A stretch of 34,414 nt of DNA from a bacterium UBP3_UBA3054. GTDB lineage: Bacteria > Auribacterota > UBA3054. Of the stretch, positions 23,787 to 31,187 are shown in pieces. The notes under the pieces are model-generated. The model made no database searches and had not been told where the DNA came from. It saw only the letters and a program-made list of their open reading frames with translations. The stretch covers positions 1 to 34,414 of the forward strand of contig DFCM01000017.1 in the NCBI GenBank assembly GCA_002366995.1, read 5' to 3'. Within the stretch, counting starts at the first letter, position 1. The number at the start of each line of letters is the position of its first letter. The translations under genes were made by a program, and so were the position numbers.

Positions 23787-23858
23787 AAACGCAAGGCTTT
23801 TTTTACATTCGCTATCATAACAAATAGAAAAGCTTCAAAAGCTTGCTTTCTTGCGTTT
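23787..23858. repeat. Inverted repeat AAACGCAAG...CTTGCGTTT
   Basis: Perfect 9-base arms (23787-23795 and 23850-23858) flank a 54-base AT-rich interior containing a T-run and two AAGCTT copies. It sits between cinA and the RhuM-like gene. It could be part of a terminator, an operator for the RhuM-like gene, or an end of the acquired segment. No matching copy was seen downstream of the gene. Confidence 0.45.
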
Positions 23859-23908
23859 GGTTCCATATCATGTGGATGAATTTTAAATTCACCACAAGTC
23901 CAATCGAT

Positions 23909-24760
23909 ATGGAAAACGAGATAATCATCTACCAGCCCGACGAAACGATAAAGCTTGACGTTCGTCTGAAAAACGAGACGGTTTGGCTGTCTATTGATCA
24001 AATGGCCGATCTTTTTAAACGTGATAAAAGTGTTGTTGGCAAACATATTCGAAATATTTTCAAGGAAAGCGAATTAGTCAAAGATTCAGTTTGGGCAAAA
24101 TTTGCCTACACTGCCTCTGACGGAAAGATTTATCAAGTAGACTACTACAATTTAGACGTAATAATATCAGTTGGCTATAGAGTTAAATCGCTGCGTGGCA
24201 CTCAATTCAGAAGATGGGCAACGAATATTTTAAAAGATCATCTTCTTAAGGGATATAGTTTAAACAAACAGTTTGAAAGAATTGAAGATAAATTGTCCAA
24301 GCATGACGCGGATATAAATAAACTTCAGCAAAGCGTTGATTTCTTCGTAAAAACTTCGTTGCCGCCAAGGCAGGGGGTTTTCTACGAAGGTCAGGTTTTC
24401 GACGCGGACGTTTTCGTGACCAAATACATTCTGTCTGCGAAGAAGTCGATCGTTTTGATCGACAACTATGTCGACATAACGACTTTGGAGATGCTGGCGA
24501 AGAAAGGGGAGAAAGTTCCATTAAAGATCGTCACTTCCAAGAAGGGAAATGCTCTTGCCCAGAGCGATATTAAGCGCTTTCAAGAACAATACGGGAAACT
24601 GGAAATATCCGAAAGCACGTCGTTCCACGACCGCTTTCTCATAATAGACAACAAAGAGCTCTATCTAATAGGCGCTTCTTTAAAGGACCTTGGCAAGAAA
24701 TGTTTTGCTTTCACTAAAATGGATCCGCAAGAGATCCAAAGATTGAAAACAAAGGTTTAA
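23909..24760 (+). CDS. RhuM-family protein with a PLD-like C-terminal domain
   Basis: A 283-residue protein. Residues 1-125 match the RhuM/virulence-protein N-terminus (IKLDVRLKNETVWLSIDQMADLF, KHIRNIFKESEL, YYNLDVIISVGYRVKS.RGTQFRRWAT), a domain usual in mobile-island and phage-related genes. A coiled-coil-like stretch (about 130-150) follows. Residues about 165-283 resemble half of a phospholipase-D-like domain, with H240-x-R242-x4-D247 (FHDRFLIID), i.e. the HxKx4D spacing with Lys replaced by Arg, then GAS at 255-257. The N-terminal half is AT-rich, unlike its neighbours. A truncated copy of the C-terminal domain is at 6926-7237. The start at 23909 fits the family; in-frame ATGs upstream (23843, 23870) would add an unrelated hydrophobic leader. 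No ribosome site is visible. Confidence 0.8.
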   Translation: MENEIIIYQPDETIKLDVRLKNETVWLSIDQMADLFKRDKSVVGKHIRNIFKESELVKDSVWAKFAYTASDGKIYQVDYYNLDVIISVGYRVKSLRGTQFRRWATNILKDHLLKGYSLNKQFERIEDKLSKHDADINKLQQSVDFFVKTSLPPRQGVFYEGQVFDADVFVTKYILSAKKSIVLIDNYVDITTLEMLAKKGEKVPLKIVTSKKGNALAQSDIKRFQEQYGKLEISESTSFHDRFLIIDNKELYLIGASLKDLGKKCFAFTKMDPQEIQRLKTKV

Positions 24761-24809
24761 CCATTTAGCAAAGCAATGTGCAAAATTTGCATATTGCAAA
24801 TCATGTCAG

Positions 24810-25913
24810 TTATTCCAGGATGAGGATGGGGATCTCGGCCGGGATGCCGAGACGAGTCGGAAAGCCGTTCCAGAGTGAGGCGCCGTTGGTGACGAAGACG
24901 GCTGTGCCGTCCTCGTTGTAATAGAGTCCAGAGACTGCGCCGCAGTTGAAGCGCTCGACGATCTTATGCAGGCCCCAGACCATGCCGCCGTGGGTGTGGC
25001 CGGAAACTAGGAGGGCTACGCCGCGCTCCTTGGCTTCGGGTCGGAAGGTGGGCTTGTGTCCCACAAGAATGACGCATTGGCCTTCCGTTCCCTCAAGGGC
25101 TTTTCTCATATTGGGGCTCTTTTCATCGAAGTGGTTGGCGGCGGGGTCGGGAACGCCGGCTACGAAGAGCCCTTTCATGATCTCTCGGTTCTCGTTTTCC
25201 AAAAAGGGAAGGTTCAGCGTTTCAAGGTAAGATTTCCAGGGAGTCCAGCCGTTGTAGTACTCATGGTTGCCGGGAACGGCGAAAACGCCCAGGGGGGCCT
25301 TGAGTTCCTTTAGGGGCTCCAGTTCTTTTCCAATCTCCTCGACTTCGCCGTCGGCGAAATCGCCGGGGATGAGGATGAGATCTGGTTTGGCAGCCAATGT
25401 GAGGTCAACGATCTTTTTGACCGTCTTCTTTTTCGTGATCCTGTCGGCGTGAATGTCGGCGATGACGGCGGCTCTCAAGCCCTTCGCTTCTTTGGGAAGA
25501 TTTGGGATGCTGACTTTGTATTCTTTCACATACGGGGCTTTGAGGGCGTTGTAGAGCCCTAGGAGGCCAATTGAGAGGGCGACCGCGGTCAGCAAGGCAT
25601 TGATGCCGTTCATTGGGAAACGGGTCCCGAAAAGGAAGCAGGGGAGATATATTATGTCCCTTATGAGAAGCAGGAAAAAGAGGATGTAGACGGAGATGTA
25701 GAGAACGCCTGATACGGCCGTGACGATGCCGGGGACTTTTGGGGCGAAGAACTGCGGCCCGCCGATGAGGTGGATGATCTGAAACTTCATGGCCGCCGCT
25801 ATGACAATAATTATGAGCGGGATCTTAATGGCCCAGCTTGTTTGGATGGGGAAGATCGCTCTTATGATGATGTAGAGGGCGGCCAGCCCGGAAAAAACAT
25901 TGACAGGAAACAT
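24810..25913 (-). CDS. Membrane metallophosphoesterase (calcineurin-like, YkuE/LpxG type)
   Basis: A 367-residue protein. About four membrane helices occupy the first 125 residues, and the calcineurin-like phosphoesterase domain follows from about 148. The metal-binding blocks are all present: VIADIHADR, IPGDFADG, VPGNHEYY, LVGHKP and VSGHTHGGM. Proteins of this build hydrolyse phosphodiester or pyrophosphate bonds of lipid or cell-envelope substrates; chlamydial LpxG, a UDP-diacylglucosamine hydrolase of lipid A synthesis, belongs to the same broad family. Assignment to that step is only a possibility here. ATG at 25913 has no ribosome site, but TAAAAT lies 6 bases upstream, as in other leaderless-looking starts of this window. 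Confidence 0.88.
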   Translation of the reverse strand: MFPVNVFSGLAALYIIIRAIFPIQTSWAIKIPLIIIVIAAAMKFQIIHLIGGPQFFAPKVPGIVTAVSGVLYISVYILFFLLLIRDIIYLPCFLFGTRFPMNGINALLTAVALSIGLLGLYNALKAPYVKEYKVSIPNLPKEAKGLRAAVIADIHADRITKKKTVKKIVDLTLAAKPDLILIPGDFADGEVEEIGKELEPLKELKAPLGVFAVPGNHEYYNGWTPWKSYLETLNLPFLENENREIMKGLFVAGVPDPAANHFDEKSPNMRKALEGTEGQCVILVGHKPTFRPEAKERGVALLVSGHTHGGMVWGLHKIVERFNCGAVSGLYYNEDGTAVFVTNGASLWNGFPTRLGIPAEIPILILE

Positions 25914-25919
25914 AATTCT

Positions 25920-25925
25920 ATTTTA
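25920..25925 (-). promoter_or_regulatory. Candidate -10 box TAAAAT before the metallophosphoesterase gene
   Basis: On the minus strand TAAAAT ends 6 bases before the ATG at 25913, with no ribosome site between. It is a weaker relative of the TATAAT boxes found just before ATG elsewhere in the window, so this is a supportive but not decisive case. Confidence 0.35.
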
Positions 25926-25944
25926 GCTTATTTTTGGAAAACGA

Positions 25945-26889
25945 TCACTCGATGCAGTCGTCGTGCTCCTGGACGAATTCGAGCTCGAAGTCCATGGTGT
26001 CGAGTTTTTCCAAGGTCTTCAAATATTCGTCGAAGGAGAGGCGGTCTTTAAGTTCGGGATAATTTTTGGAGTTGAAGGTCGGGAAGTATTGGCACATGAG
26101 GCTGAAACCGAAGGGGACTTTGCCTGTGTCGTCGGCGAATTCTTCTTTGAGTTTGTCCAGAACTGCCAGGGAATTGTCGACAGCGTTGGGCAGAACGAGA
26201 TGGCGGACGATCATGCCTTTTGTCATGTATCCGTCTTCGTCGAAGGAAAAGCTTTTTGTCTGGCGCCACATTTCCTTCAGGGCCAGGATGTTTTTTTCAG
26301 GATAGTCTTCGGCGTAGGAGTATTTTTTCGCGAGCGCATTGTCCTGGTATTTGGCGTCGGGAAGATAGATGTCGACGACGCCGTCCAGGGCTTTAAGGAC
26401 CTCTATGGACTCATAGCCGCCGCAGTTGTAGAGCAGGGGAAGCGTCAGGCCGTTTTCCCTTGCTATGAGGAGGGCTTTCAGAGCGGGCAGGATCTGGGGA
26501 GTGGGGGTGACGAAGTTGATGTTTTTGGCGCCTCTCTGCTGGAGTTTCAGCATTTCCCCGGCCAGCTCTTCAACGGTCATGAACCTGCCGTTGCCTTTGT
26601 GGCTGAAGGCGAAGTTCTGGCAGTAGACGCAGCGCAGGTTGCAGCCGGAAAAAAAGATCGTGCCGGAGCCTTTGGCAGGGACGCCTTCTTTGAGGCCGGT
26701 GCCGGAAAGCGGAGGCTCTTCTCCAAAGTGAAGGTTGCAGCAGAAGACTTTCAGTTTATCGTCAAGACCGCATACGCCAACTTCACCCTCCTTCCTTTTC
26801 GCCTTGCACTCCCTTGGGCAGAGCAGGCAGGGGGAGGAGAGCTCCTCGATCTTTTCGATCGCTTTTTTCAGGCGGTCAAGGACGGTCAT
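25945..26889 (-). CDS. Radical SAM protein, pyruvate-formate-lyase-activase-like
   Basis: A 314-residue radical S-adenosylmethionine protein. The cluster motif CNLRCVYC lies near residue 75 (FFSGCNLRCVYCQN), preceded by an N-terminal Cys-rich region (CLLCPRECKAKR...GVCG) that probably holds an additional metal or cluster. The GGYES and VDIYLPDAKY blocks are typical of the family annotated as putative pyruvate formate-lyase activating enzyme, which is widespread but of uncertain substrate. No glycyl radical enzyme gene is seen in the window, so activation of such an enzyme is not supported by context. It overlaps the end of the proteasome-fold gene by 14 bases and is probably co-transcribed with it. 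Confidence 0.87.
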   Translation of the reverse strand: MTVLDRLKKAIEKIEELSSPCLLCPRECKAKRKEGEVGVCGLDDKLKVFCCNLHFGEEPPLSGTGLKEGVPAKGSGTIFFSGCNLRCVYCQNFAFSHKGNGRFMTVEELAGEMLKLQQRGAKNINFVTPTPQILPALKALLIARENGLTLPLLYNCGGYESIEVLKALDGVVDIYLPDAKYQDNALAKKYSYAEDYPEKNILALKEMWRQTKSFSFDEDGYMTKGMIVRHLVLPNAVDNSLAVLDKLKEEFADDTGKVPFGFSLMCQYFPTFNSKNYPELKDRLSFDEYLKTLEKLDTMDFELEFVQEHDDCIE

Positions 26890-27631
26890 TATAGGCGAAC
26901 TGCTTTCTTTCGATCCAGTCGGAGCCTTTCGGCGTCAGAAGGAGCACGTCGATGGGACCGCCCACGTTCTTGGAGCGCATCTGGAAGCGCTGCATGCTGG
27001 CGGTGATGTCGACGGCGGTCTCGCAGAAGTCGATGGCGTCGATAAGCGGCATGACGTCCCAGCCGATGGCGTAGTTGGGAAGCTCGGTCATAGTCGGCTT
27101 GCCTTCCTTGTCGGCCTGGCCGCTCGGTATGAGAGCCCTGGACTGCAGAAGGCGCGACATGATGTCGCCTTGGCCTCCCCAGGAAGTGCCGTAGGTGATG
27201 TCGCCGGTCCTTTCGTTGGTGTTGAGGCGCTGGATGATGTTGTGCGAGACCTGGCAGTGATAGACATGCGGAACGGAGACGCCGTTCTCAAGGGCGTAGC
27301 CGGCCACATGGAAACTTGTGTTGGCCTTGGGATAGCGGGAGCTCATGAAGCGCATGAAGTTGCTCACGACGTCCATTATGCCGTCGCCCTGGTTGTTGGC
27401 TTCCTCTTCGAAGAGGCGGATGGCGTGGCTTACGGGTTTGCCGTCAAGGATGGTGTCGCCGAAGGCGCTGATGCCGACGCCCTGGTTTTCCAGGAAGAAA
27501 AGTTTGTCGCAGTTGTCGGAGACGACGATTTCCACTTCAGGCATATCTCCGCTTTTGCCTCTGGCGATCTGGCGGCTGTCGGCAGCCATGACGATCCCTT
27601 CCGGGACATAGGTCGTAATAACGAATGACAT
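26876..27631 (-). CDS. Proteasome-fold Ntn hydrolase-like protein
   Basis: A 251-residue protein whose start resembles a proteasome beta or HslV strand pair: SFVITTYVPEGIVMAADSRQ, followed after a loop by CDKLFFLENQGVGISAFGD. Counting from Ser2 as position 1 puts Gly at 11 and Asp at 17, as in proteasome beta subunits, so removal of the initiator Met would expose Ser where Thr1 normally lies. A Lys (CDKLFF) could serve as Lys33, displaced by a roughly 9-residue loop. There is no propeptide. Function is unknown; a self-compartmentalised protease or an amidase-type Ntn hydrolase are options. It lies 4 bases after gpsA and overlaps the radical SAM gene by 14 bases. Confidence 0.65.
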   Translation of the reverse strand: MSFVITTYVPEGIVMAADSRQIARGKSGDMPEVEIVVSDNCDKLFFLENQGVGISAFGDTILDGKPVSHAIRLFEEEANNQGDGIMDVVSNFMRFMSSRYPKANTSFHVAGYALENGVSVPHVYHCQVSHNIIQRLNTNERTGDITYGTSWGGQGDIMSRLLQSRALIPSGQADKEGKPTMTELPNYAIGWDVMPLIDAIDFCETAVDITASMQRFQMRSKNVGGPIDVLLLTPKGSDWIERKQFAYNDRP

Positions 27632-27635
27632 ATTT

Positions 27636-28727
27636 TTAGCTGAGTTTCAAGGTTATTCTGGTTCTCAAGGCCTGCAGCTTCAGCCAGCGCATGATTGGGC
27701 TGCCGGTGTGGGATTCGGATTTGAGGTCCCTTAACATCAGTTCCGGAACGATGGCGCGGAAGTCCTTGCCTTCGTAGAGAACGCTGTAGATGGCCGAGGT
27801 GAGCGGCATGCTGATGTTGTATCTCTCGGCGAGCTTGTGCACGCACTCCGCGTTGCGATACCCTTCCACTACGCCGGCGGAAGCTTTGAGAGCTTCCTCA
27901 ACGCTCATGCCTTTCACGAGGTTCATGCCGAAGGTGTAGTTGCGGCCCATGTTGCAGGTTGTCATAAGGTCGCCGATGCCGGCCAAACCGATGAAGGATT
28001 CGACCTGGGCGCCCATGGCGACGCCGAAACGCATCATCTCGACCAGGCCTCTCGTCACGAGGGCGGACTTGGTGTTCGTGCCGAACTCCATGCCGTCCAC
28101 GGCGCCGGCCGCGATGGCGATGATGTTCTTCAGAGTTCCGCAGAGCTCGACGCCTATGATGTCGCTGTTGGTGTAGACTCTCAGATGCTCGTTGGAGAAG
28201 ATCTGCTGGACGAAGGAGGCGAGCTGAGGGATCTTACTTGCGACCGTTACGGCGGCGGGCATTTTCCTAGCGACCTGGGCGGCGTGGCTCGGACCGGAGA
28301 GACAGGAGACGTGCTTGCACTTCGTCTCTTCCTCGATGATCTCGCTCATCCTCTTCAGGTAGATGCCGTCCGTCTCGATGCCTTTGGCGACCGTGACGAT
28401 GGGGTACGGCTCTTTCATCGCTTCGCCGAGCTGGCGCGAGACGCTGCGCATGAATTGAGAAGGGGAAGCCATGACAAGGAGTTTGGCGTCCTTTACGGCC
28501 TCTTCAAGGCTGTTGGTGAACTCCAGTTCTTCCGGCAGGGGAATGCCAGGCAGGAACTTGTAGTTCATGCGTTCCTTTTTCATTTCGCTGGTGTACTCCG
28601 GGAAAGCGCCCCAGAGCATGACGCGGTAGCCGTTTTCCAAAAGGGTGAGCGCGATGGCTGTTCCCCAGGCGCCGTCTCCGATGACGGAGATCTTCATGCC
28701 TTTCTGCGGTTTGGTGTAGTCGATCAT
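27636..28727 (-). CDS. gpsA: Glycerol-3-phosphate dehydrogenase [NAD(P)+]
   Basis: A 363-residue enzyme making sn-glycerol-3-phosphate from dihydroxyacetone phosphate for phospholipid synthesis. It has the dinucleotide fold ISVIGDGAWGTAIA, the catalytic-site Lys in VAKGIE, SGPSHA, and the signature ELCGTLKNIIAIAAGAVDGM with the second Lys, then GLAGIGDLMTTC. It is slightly longer than usual (about 335 residues). The start at 28727 (MIDYTKPQKG) lies 4 bases after the queD stop; an internal ATG at 28697 (MKISVIG) is the classical N-terminus, but the purines before it are too close. It would supply the substrate of the PlsB-like acyltransferase at 9027-10148. Confidence 0.94.
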   Translation of the reverse strand: MIDYTKPQKGMKISVIGDGAWGTAIALTLLENGYRVMLWGAFPEYTSEMKKERMNYKFLPGIPLPEELEFTNSLEEAVKDAKLLVMASPSQFMRSVSRQLGEAMKEPYPIVTVAKGIETDGIYLKRMSEIIEEETKCKHVSCLSGPSHAAQVARKMPAAVTVASKIPQLASFVQQIFSNEHLRVYTNSDIIGVELCGTLKNIIAIAAGAVDGMEFGTNTKSALVTRGLVEMMRFGVAMGAQVESFIGLAGIGDLMTTCNMGRNYTFGMNLVKGMSVEEALKASAGVVEGYRNAECVHKLAERYNISMPLTSAIYSVLYEGKDFRAIVPELMLRDLKSESHTGSPIMRWLKLQALRTRITLKLS

Positions 28728-28731
28728 AGTT

Positions 28732-29115
28732 TTAATTATTTTTTGTTGAGTAGGTGACGCAGCAGTCCTGCGCTTCCCACAAGGTAACGCTTTCAAGTTT
28801 TATGCCAACTCCCATTTTAGCGACGGGAGATTCGAGTTCGTCGTAGATCCACTTCGCGACCGCTTCGCAGGTCGCGTTTCCTTTGAAGGCGGGGATGTCG
28901 TTAAGATCGGCGTGGTCGAGCTTGGAAAGAACAAGGTCGTTTGTCAGTTTTTTCAGTTCCTCAAAGTCCACGACCATGGCGCACTCGTCGAGCGATGCGG
29001 AAGAGACGCAGACGACGAGCTTCCAGTTGTGGCCGTGCAGGGGCTCCAAACATCCGTTCTTGAATCTGACGGCGTGGGCTGCGCTGAAAGTTGATTTGAC
29101 CTTAAGCTGATACAT
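28732..29115 (-). CDS. queD: 6-pyruvoyltetrahydropterin synthase / QueD family (6-carboxytetrahydropterin synthase)
   Basis: A 127-residue enzyme of the T-fold superfamily. It has zinc-binding His residues in TFSAAHAVR and LHGHNW, the nucleophilic Cys in NGCLEPLHGH, VVDFEELK, LDHADLND and the C-terminal Glu in LWEAQD. In bacteria this family normally makes 6-carboxy-tetrahydropterin for queuosine and 7-deazaguanine synthesis. The other queuosine genes are not in the window, so that role is inferred from the family. It sits 2 bases downstream of the aconitase gene and 4 bases before gpsA, in one transcription unit. Confidence 0.92.
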   Translation of the reverse strand: MYQLKVKSTFSAAHAVRFKNGCLEPLHGHNWKLVVCVSSASLDECAMVVDFEELKKLTNDLVLSKLDHADLNDIPAFKGNATCEAVAKWIYDELESPVAKMGVGIKLESVTLWEAQDCCVTYSTKNN

Positions 29116-29117
29116 GG

Positions 29118-31052
29118 TTATTTTTTCGCGGCGAAAAGGTTCAGCTTTCCGCCCGCCAGAATCGTTTCGATATCTTTTTCGGTGAGAGTGTGGGAGAGGG
29201 TTATTTCTTTCCCATCATCAGTCGAGGCTTTTATGGGTTCTCCAACTTTGAGCTTAGATCTGACATCCTTTATGGAGATCTTTTCGCATCCTCTCAGTTT
29301 CTCAAGCTCCTCCTCGCTTGCGGTGAGCGGCAGTATGCCGAAGTTTATGAGGTTGGCGGTGTGGATCCTTTCGAAGGAAAGAGCGATGACAACTTTGACG
29401 CCGAGGTACATCGGACAGATGGCCGCGTGCTCCCTTGAACTGCCCTGGCCGTAGGAAAGCCCGGCCAGGATTATCCCGTGGCGGCCGGCGTTCTTAACTT
29501 TCAGGGCTCTCTCATAGAAAGATTCCTTGCCTTCCTCGTTGAAGCAGTTGAAGACGTATTTGGCGTATTCGCTGATGTTGGACCTGAACTTCATGAAGGC
29601 GCCGGCCGGCATGATGTGGTCGGTCGTGATCTTGTCGCCGAGCTTGATCAGGATGTCGCCCTCGATGTTTTCCGGCAGGGGAGCGTTCTTGGGCGGTTCG
29701 CCGATAGTAGAGGCTCTTCTAATTTCCGGCCTTCTTCTGGGAGGCGGAACGACGAGCCAGTCGTCATGGTCGTAGCTTTCCGGTTCCTCGATCTGGGGAT
29801 ACTTGATGACGTCTTGCTTTCTCGGGTCGACGATCTCGCCGCAGATGGCTGCCATCACGGCGGTCTCGGGGCTCGCCAAGAAGACCAGATCGTTCGGCGT
29901 TCCGGTGCGGCCTGAGAAATTGCGGTTGAAGGTCCTGACGCTGACGATGCCCTCGGCGGGGGAGCAGCCTTGGCCGATGCAGGGGCCGCAGGCCGATTCA
30001 AGTATCCTCGCGCCGGCCGTCAGAAAAGTTGAGAGCGAGCCGTCGCGGTCGATCATCTGCATGACCTGCCTGCTTCCGGGTGCGATCAGGAAGCTGACGT
30101 CGGGGTGCACCCTCCGGCCTCTCAGCATGCTGGCGGCGATGGTAAGGTCTCTGTAAGAGCTGTTGGTGCAGGAGCCGATGATGACCTGTCCGACTTTCGT
30201 TCCCTCCACTTCGGAGATGCTCTTCACGTTGTCGGGAGAGGGGGACATGGCGACAAGGGGCTCAAGCTTCGCGAGGTCGATCTCTATGATCTTGTCATAA
30301 GACGCGTCTTCGTCGGCAAGCAGTTCCGTGAAATCGTTGGCGCGTCCCTGGGCGGTGAGGAATTCTTTTGTCCTCTCGTCGGAGGGGAAGACGCTCGTCG
30401 TGACGCCGAGCTCGGCGCCCATGTTGGCGATAGTCGCCCTCTGCGGGACGGTAAGCGTTCTGACGCCCGGACCGAAATACTCGACTACGCAGCCGACGTT
30501 GCCTTTGGTCGTAAGGATGGAAAGAAGCTTTAAAATGACGTCCTTGGCGGCTACCCATTCGGGCAGGGAGTTCGTGAGCTTTACGCCGATGACCTTCGGC
30601 CATTTAACGGTGAAGGGTTCGCCTCCCATAGCGAGAGCGACGTCCAGGCCGCCCGCGCCGATGGCGAGCATGCCAAGTCCTCCGCCCGTCGGAGTGTGGG
30701 AATCGGAGCCAAGGAGCGTTTTCCCGGGTTTGCCGAAGCGCTCGAGGTGCACCTGATGGCAGATGCCGTTTCCGGGCAGAGAGCATTTTATGCCGAACCT
30801 TCCGGCGACCGACCTCAGGTAGAGGTGGTCGTTCATGTTGTTCGGGCCCATCTGCGCCGTGTTGTGGTCGATATATGAGAGCGAGAGCTCCGTTTCGACT
30901 TTCTCTTTGCCCAGCGCCTCGAACTCGAGGTAGGCCATGGTGCCCGTGGCGTCCTGGGTAAGCGTCTGGTCGATCTTTATGCCGACGGAGGCCCCGGCTT
31001 TCTTTTCGCCGAAGACAAGGTGATTGGAAAGTATTTTTTCGGTAACGTTCAT
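29118..31052 (-). CDS. Aconitate hydratase (short ~640-residue type)
   Basis: A 644-residue enzyme interconverting citrate and isocitrate. The three [4Fe-4S] cluster cysteines are in IGSCTNSS and CGPCIGQG. Other family blocks are SYIDHNTAQMGPNN, LLGSDSHTPTGGGLGMLAIGAGG, NFSGRTGT, and in the C-terminal swivel domain DKITTDHIMPAG and SYGQGSSREHAA. Length and layout match the bacterial/archaeal putative aconitase group, shorter than AcnA or AcnB. 3-isopropylmalate dehydratase, the usual confusion, is normally split into two subunits of lower length. It leads the minus-strand unit acn-queD-gpsA-Ntn-radical SAM, whose promoter is probably the TGCTATAAT at 31085-31093. Confidence 0.92.
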   Translation of the reverse strand: MNVTEKILSNHLVFGEKKAGASVGIKIDQTLTQDATGTMAYLEFEALGKEKVETELSLSYIDHNTAQMGPNNMNDHLYLRSVAGRFGIKCSLPGNGICHQVHLERFGKPGKTLLGSDSHTPTGGGLGMLAIGAGGLDVALAMGGEPFTVKWPKVIGVKLTNSLPEWVAAKDVILKLLSILTTKGNVGCVVEYFGPGVRTLTVPQRATIANMGAELGVTTSVFPSDERTKEFLTAQGRANDFTELLADEDASYDKIIEIDLAKLEPLVAMSPSPDNVKSISEVEGTKVGQVIIGSCTNSSYRDLTIAASMLRGRRVHPDVSFLIAPGSRQVMQMIDRDGSLSTFLTAGARILESACGPCIGQGCSPAEGIVSVRTFNRNFSGRTGTPNDLVFLASPETAVMAAICGEIVDPRKQDVIKYPQIEEPESYDHDDWLVVPPPRRRPEIRRASTIGEPPKNAPLPENIEGDILIKLGDKITTDHIMPAGAFMKFRSNISEYAKYVFNCFNEEGKESFYERALKVKNAGRHGIILAGLSYGQGSSREHAAICPMYLGVKVVIALSFERIHTANLINFGILPLTASEEELEKLRGCEKISIKDVRSKLKVGEPIKASTDDGKEITLSHTLTEKDIETILAGGKLNLFAAKK

Positions 31053-31084
31053 AAGTCAAAATAATGAAGCTAATTAATCTTTTT

Positions 31085-31093
31085 ATTATAGCA
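31085..31093 (-). promoter_or_regulatory. Extended -10 box TGCTATAAT of the aconitase operon
   Basis: On the minus strand TGCTATAAT ends 32 bases before the aconitase ATG, leaving a leader of about 25 bases without a Shine-Dalgarno site. The -35 position falls on the CGCACCGGTGCG palindrome. Confidence 0.55.
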
Positions 31094-31109
31094 ATTTTCA
31101 CCTCCGATC

Positions 31110-31121
31110 CGCACCGGTGCG
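31110..31121. promoter_or_regulatory. Perfect 12-base palindrome CGCACCGGTGCG between divergent promoters
   Basis: It lies in the 135-base region between the aconitase gene and the glycan operon. It covers the -35 position of the aconitase promoter and stands about 53 bases upstream of the plus-strand -10. Position and symmetry fit an operator for a dimeric regulator, but only one copy was noticed. Confidence 0.4.
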
Positions 31122-31150
31122 CAAGGGCGGCAAAGAGGCGGGAGCGGGGT

Positions 31151-31179
31151 TTGGAATTTGGGCCGATTACTGGTATAAT
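31151..31179 (+). promoter_or_regulatory. Sigma-70-type promoter of the surface-glycan operon
   Basis: TTGGAA (31151-31156), exactly 17 bases, then TATAAT (31174-31179) preceded by TGG, i.e. an extended -10. The ATG at 31188 lies only 8 bases after the box, so the transcript would begin at or next to the start codon. Confidence 0.7.
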
Positions 31180-31187
31180 AAATAAAT

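Noticed and set aside
24770..24805. Nested TTTGC/GCAAA repeats after the RhuM-like gene as a bidirectional terminator
   Set aside because: Stems are 5 bases with AT-rich loops and no U-tract; likely chance in AT-rich DNA.
25963..27006. Long plus-strand open frame opposite the radical SAM and Ntn hydrolase genes
   Set aside because: It is antisense to two genes with clear motifs, and its sequence shows only composition-driven residues, as expected for a shadow frame.
27837..28757. Long plus-strand open frame opposite gpsA
   Set aside because: Same reason: a mirror of a GC-rich gene, rich in His, Asp and Gly, with no family signature.
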